From Urechidicola croceus (GTDB taxonomy: Bacteria; Bacteroidota; Bacteroidia; Flavobacteriales; Flavobacteriaceae): a stretch of DNA of 64,000 nucleotides. The position numbers were made by a program, and so were the translations under genes. The stretch is taken from assembly GCF_001761325.1 (NCBI RefSeq), contig NZ_CP017478.1, positions 130,001 to 194,000 on the forward strand. The letters run 5' to 3'. Below the pieces are notes generated by a model that worked only from the letters and a program-made list of their open reading frames with translations, was not told the origin of the DNA and ran no database searches. This document shows positions 62,340 to 64,000 of this stretch, piece by piece. Positions within the stretch are counted from its first letter, which is position 1. Each line of letters begins with the position of its first letter.

Positions 62340-62467
62340 AACGTGTTTGTGTATGTTTCAGTGCGTAAAAGTACGCGGCAGATTTTCCGCTAGGAAAATC
62401 TGATGTTATAAAAGTGCGAAAACTTTGTGGATTGACCAAAAGTAAAGCATTGAATATAAACAGTGTT
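62340..62467. repeat. cassette site 32, type A
   Basis: 128 bp. Left arm TAAAGAG-AAC, right arm GTT-GCCTTTTAG. First half of a 428-bp tandem duplication. Confidence 0.92.
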
Positions 62468-62767
62468 GCCTTTTAGTGCGCATTTGAGTGTTATTTTTCG
62501 ATTCTGAGTGAAAATCCGCCGTTATGAGATTCCGCCGTGAGTGAGTTTCATTCCGTTATAATTTTCCGCTCCAACTTTCAATTCCGCAAAGTTGAGTTTT
62601 CCGTTTCAACTTTTCATTCCGCAAAGACAGGCAAAAATTCCGTTGTTATTTTTCTCCGCTGTTTTGATTTTTTCCGTTGTAACTTTCAATTCCGCTGTAA
62701 TTGCTCAAAATTTGATTGAATTTTTAATATTTATAATTCCGAAAATTTTGTTTTAAGCATTAAAGGC
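62468..62767. other. ORF-less cassette body (GCC/GGC ends), duplicate 1
   Basis: About 300 bp. A 60-codon plus-strand frame is present here and in the next copy but is broken in other members, so it is not taken as a gene. Confidence 0.78.
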
Positions 62768-62895
62768 AACGTGTTTGTGTATGTTTCAGTGCGTAAAAGT
62801 ACGCGGCAGATTTTCCGCTAGGAAAATCTGATGTTATAAAAGTGCGAAAACTTTGTGGATTGACCAAAAGTAAAGCATTGAATATAAACAGTGTT
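62768..62895. repeat. cassette site 33, type A
   Basis: 128 bp. Left arm TAAAGGC-AAC, right arm GTT-GCCTTTTAG. Same as site 32 apart from its left-hand neighbour. Confidence 0.92.
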
Positions 62896-63195
62896 GCCTT
62901 TTAGTGCGCATTTGAGTGTTATTTTTCGATTCTGAGTGAAAATCCGCCGTTATGAGATTCCGCCGTGAGTGAGTTTCATTCCGTTATAATTTTCCGCTCC
63001 AACTTTCAATTCCGCAAAGTTGAGTTTTCCGTTTCAACTTTTCATTCCGCAAAGACAGGCAAAAATTCCGTTGTTATTTTTCTCCGCTGTTTTGATTTTT
63101 TCCGTTGTAACTTTCAATTCCGCTGTAATTGCTCAAAATTTGATTGAATTTTTAATATTTATAATTCCGAAAATTTTGTTTTAAGCATTAAAGGC
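62896..63195. other. ORF-less cassette body (GCC/GGC ends), duplicate 2
   Basis: Identical by eye to the body at 62468-62767, offset by exactly 428 bp, the length of one whole cassette. Confidence 0.8.
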
Positions 63196-63320
63196 AACGG
63201 TCTCGTATAACCGTCAGTTACGGGATTAAAATTAATGATTTTCGGTTTAGCACAGACGTTAGCAATTCCGAGTGGATTCGGACGTAGTCGAATCCGCCGT
63301 AATTGCGGTTATACATTGTT
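63196..63320. repeat. cassette site 34, type D
   Basis: 125 bp. Left arm TAAAGGC-AAC, right arm GTT-AGGCACT-G. Confidence 0.92.
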
Positions 63321-63335
63321 AGGCACTGGTTTTTC

Positions 63336-63689
63336 TCATCTGTAGTCAGGTAAATCATTCCACTTATCAAGCATTTTAGCAAAAAATCTGGCAGAGTAGG
63401 TCGATTCATAATTCCGTCCGAGATTTCCAACTTCCAAATCTCCAAACATTGAAACTATGATTTCAATTTGGTCAGAGTTTAAGTCAATCCGATAAAAGTT
63501 GGTCTCTTCACTATTCGGTTTATTATGTAATTCAGGTTTTTGAATTTTATTTTCCGCTATTATTCGGTCAATTTCAGATTCAAGTTCCGTCAAGTTATTA
63601 ATTCCGAGTTGTTTTTTCGTTTCTTTTAGCGTTCCAAAATCAAGTACGTTTTCCTCTTTCGTTATTCTATTATATTCTTCTATTCTCAT
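63336..63689 (-). CDS. cassette gene: hypothetical small protein
   Basis: 117 residues, soluble: 'LDFGTLKETKKQLGINNLTELESEIDRIIAENKIQKPEL' is helical, followed by beta strands 'FYRIDLNSDQIEIIVSMFGDLEVGN'. Unknown family. Arms GTT-AGGCACT-G and T-TGTGCCT-AAC. Confidence 0.65.
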   Translation of the reverse strand: MRIEEYNRITKEENVLDFGTLKETKKQLGINNLTELESEIDRIIAENKIQKPELHNKPNSEETNFYRIDLNSDQIEIIVSMFGDLEVGNLGRNYESTYSARFFAKMLDKWNDLPDYR

Positions 63690-63708
63690 TTTTGGTCAAC
63701 TTGTGCCT

Positions 63709-63836
63709 AACGTGTTTGTGTATGTTTCAGTGCGTAAAAGTACGCGGCAGATTTTCCGCTAGGAAAATCTAACGATATAAAAATGCGAAAACTTTGTGGA
63801 TTGACCAAAAGTAAAGCATTGAATATAAACAGTGTT
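63709..63836. repeat. cassette site 35, type A
   Basis: 128 bp. Left arm TTGTGCCT-AAC, right arm GTT-GTATTTTAG. Last site in the window. Confidence 0.92.
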
Positions 63837-64000
63837 GTATTTTAGTGCGTATTTTGATTGGTTTTTCCGTTTCTGAGTAAAAATCCGCCATTATGAGATT
63901 CCGCCGTGATTGAGTTTTATTCCGTTAAAATTTTCCGTTCCAACTTTCAATTCCGCAAAGTTGAGTTTTCCGCAGCAACTTTTAATTCCGTAAAGATTGG
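63837..64000. other. ORF-less cassette body (GTA end), cut by window edge
   Basis: Left 164 bp of another member. Its end GTTGTATTTTAGTGC is a fifth variant and predicts the right end GCATTAAATACAAC just beyond the window. Confidence 0.72.

Larger units (their letters stand above)
33883..64000. other. integron-like cassette array, no integrase in window
   Basis: Thirty-five sites of 123-128 bp alternate with bodies of about 300-1,350 bp. Each site starts AAC and ends GTT and is a long imperfect palindrome with a central hairpin. All cassette genes point left (minus strand) and start and stop within a few bases to a few tens of bases of the sites. The ends of each body are inverted copies unique to that body. 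This is the design of an integron cassette array or CALIN, but the positions following GTT do not obey RRRY. It runs off the right edge, where the integrase is predicted. Confidence 0.8.

Noticed and set aside
62537-63147. Two identical 60-codon plus-strand frames
   Set aside because: They lie in the duplicated ORF-less body, run against all cassette genes, and are interrupted in other members of the same family.
35497-63836. Invertible segments (inverted identical arms around each gene)
   Set aside because: Inverted arms could allow inversion, but all genes keep one orientation and site types stay linked to the same side of bodies.
33883-64000. CRISPR array
   Set aside because: Repeats are 123-128 bp, palindromic, of several types, and spacers are 300-1,350 bp and hold genes; no cas genes are present.
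33883-64000. Array of MITEs or IS-derived repeats
   Set aside because: A MITE family has common terminal repeats and target duplications. Here the terminal arms are unique to each body and complementary only within that body, with no duplications.
33883-64000. Ordinary integron attC sites
   Set aside because: The layout fits, but the core GTTRRRY is violated by most sites and end pairing is longer than 7 bp, so I call them attC-like only.

Overview
The window is AT-rich DNA from a member of the Bacteroidota, almost certainly a flavobacterium. Pointers are porQ (type IX secretion) directly followed by cmk, a cassette protein with a type IX sorting tail, Bacteroidota-style promoter boxes (TAnnTTTG), almost no Shine-Dalgarno sequences, and familiar flavobacterial neighbours such as a GH3-like enzyme, ABC-F, PA2169-type and Dps proteins. 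The species cannot be named from the sequence.

Positions 1-32,500 are ordinary chromosome. They hold housekeeping genes (porQ, cmk, queE, folD, ffh, a DEAD-box helicase, a HerA-like ATPase, an ABC-F protein), a two-component pair (12.3-14.7 kb), an ECF sigma factor with two probable partners (18.0-19.7 kb), and a stress group (PA2169-type, MscS, Dps, Hsp20; 28.0-31.9 kb). Two scars foreshadow what follows: a decayed orphan cassette site beside a 5'-truncated esterase (22.9-23.8 kb), and a 5'-truncated IS110 copy whose right flank looks like a cassette end (30.4-31.15 kb).

From about 33,880 to the right edge the window is an integron-like cassette array. Thirty-five repeated sites of 123-128 bp, each running AAC...GTT and forming a long imperfect palindrome, separate short bodies. 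Every cassette gene is on the minus strand. Contents are lipoproteins and secreted proteins, a type IX cargo protein, KilA-N, Fic, a GNAT acetyltransferase, two toxin-antitoxin pairs, an ankyrin protein and many small unknowns. Thirteen bodies carry no gene and belong to one family. Sites fall into about six sequence types. The two ends of each body are inverted copies of each other and differ from cassette to cassette (GTT-N7-G at one end, T-N7'-AAC at the other). This is the pairing expected of a circularised cassette folding as a single strand, but the classical integron core GTTRRRY is not kept. No integrase lies in the window; gene polarity predicts it to the right of 64,000.

Mobile elements feed on the array. 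Two identical-length IS110 elements (1,203 bp) sit at the same point inside two cassette sites. Their left ends encode what looks like a bridge RNA whose target loop reads the conserved end of those sites. Three related but diverged IS3-family elements are also present, one broken and one with mismatched flanks that imply loss of neighbouring cassette DNA.
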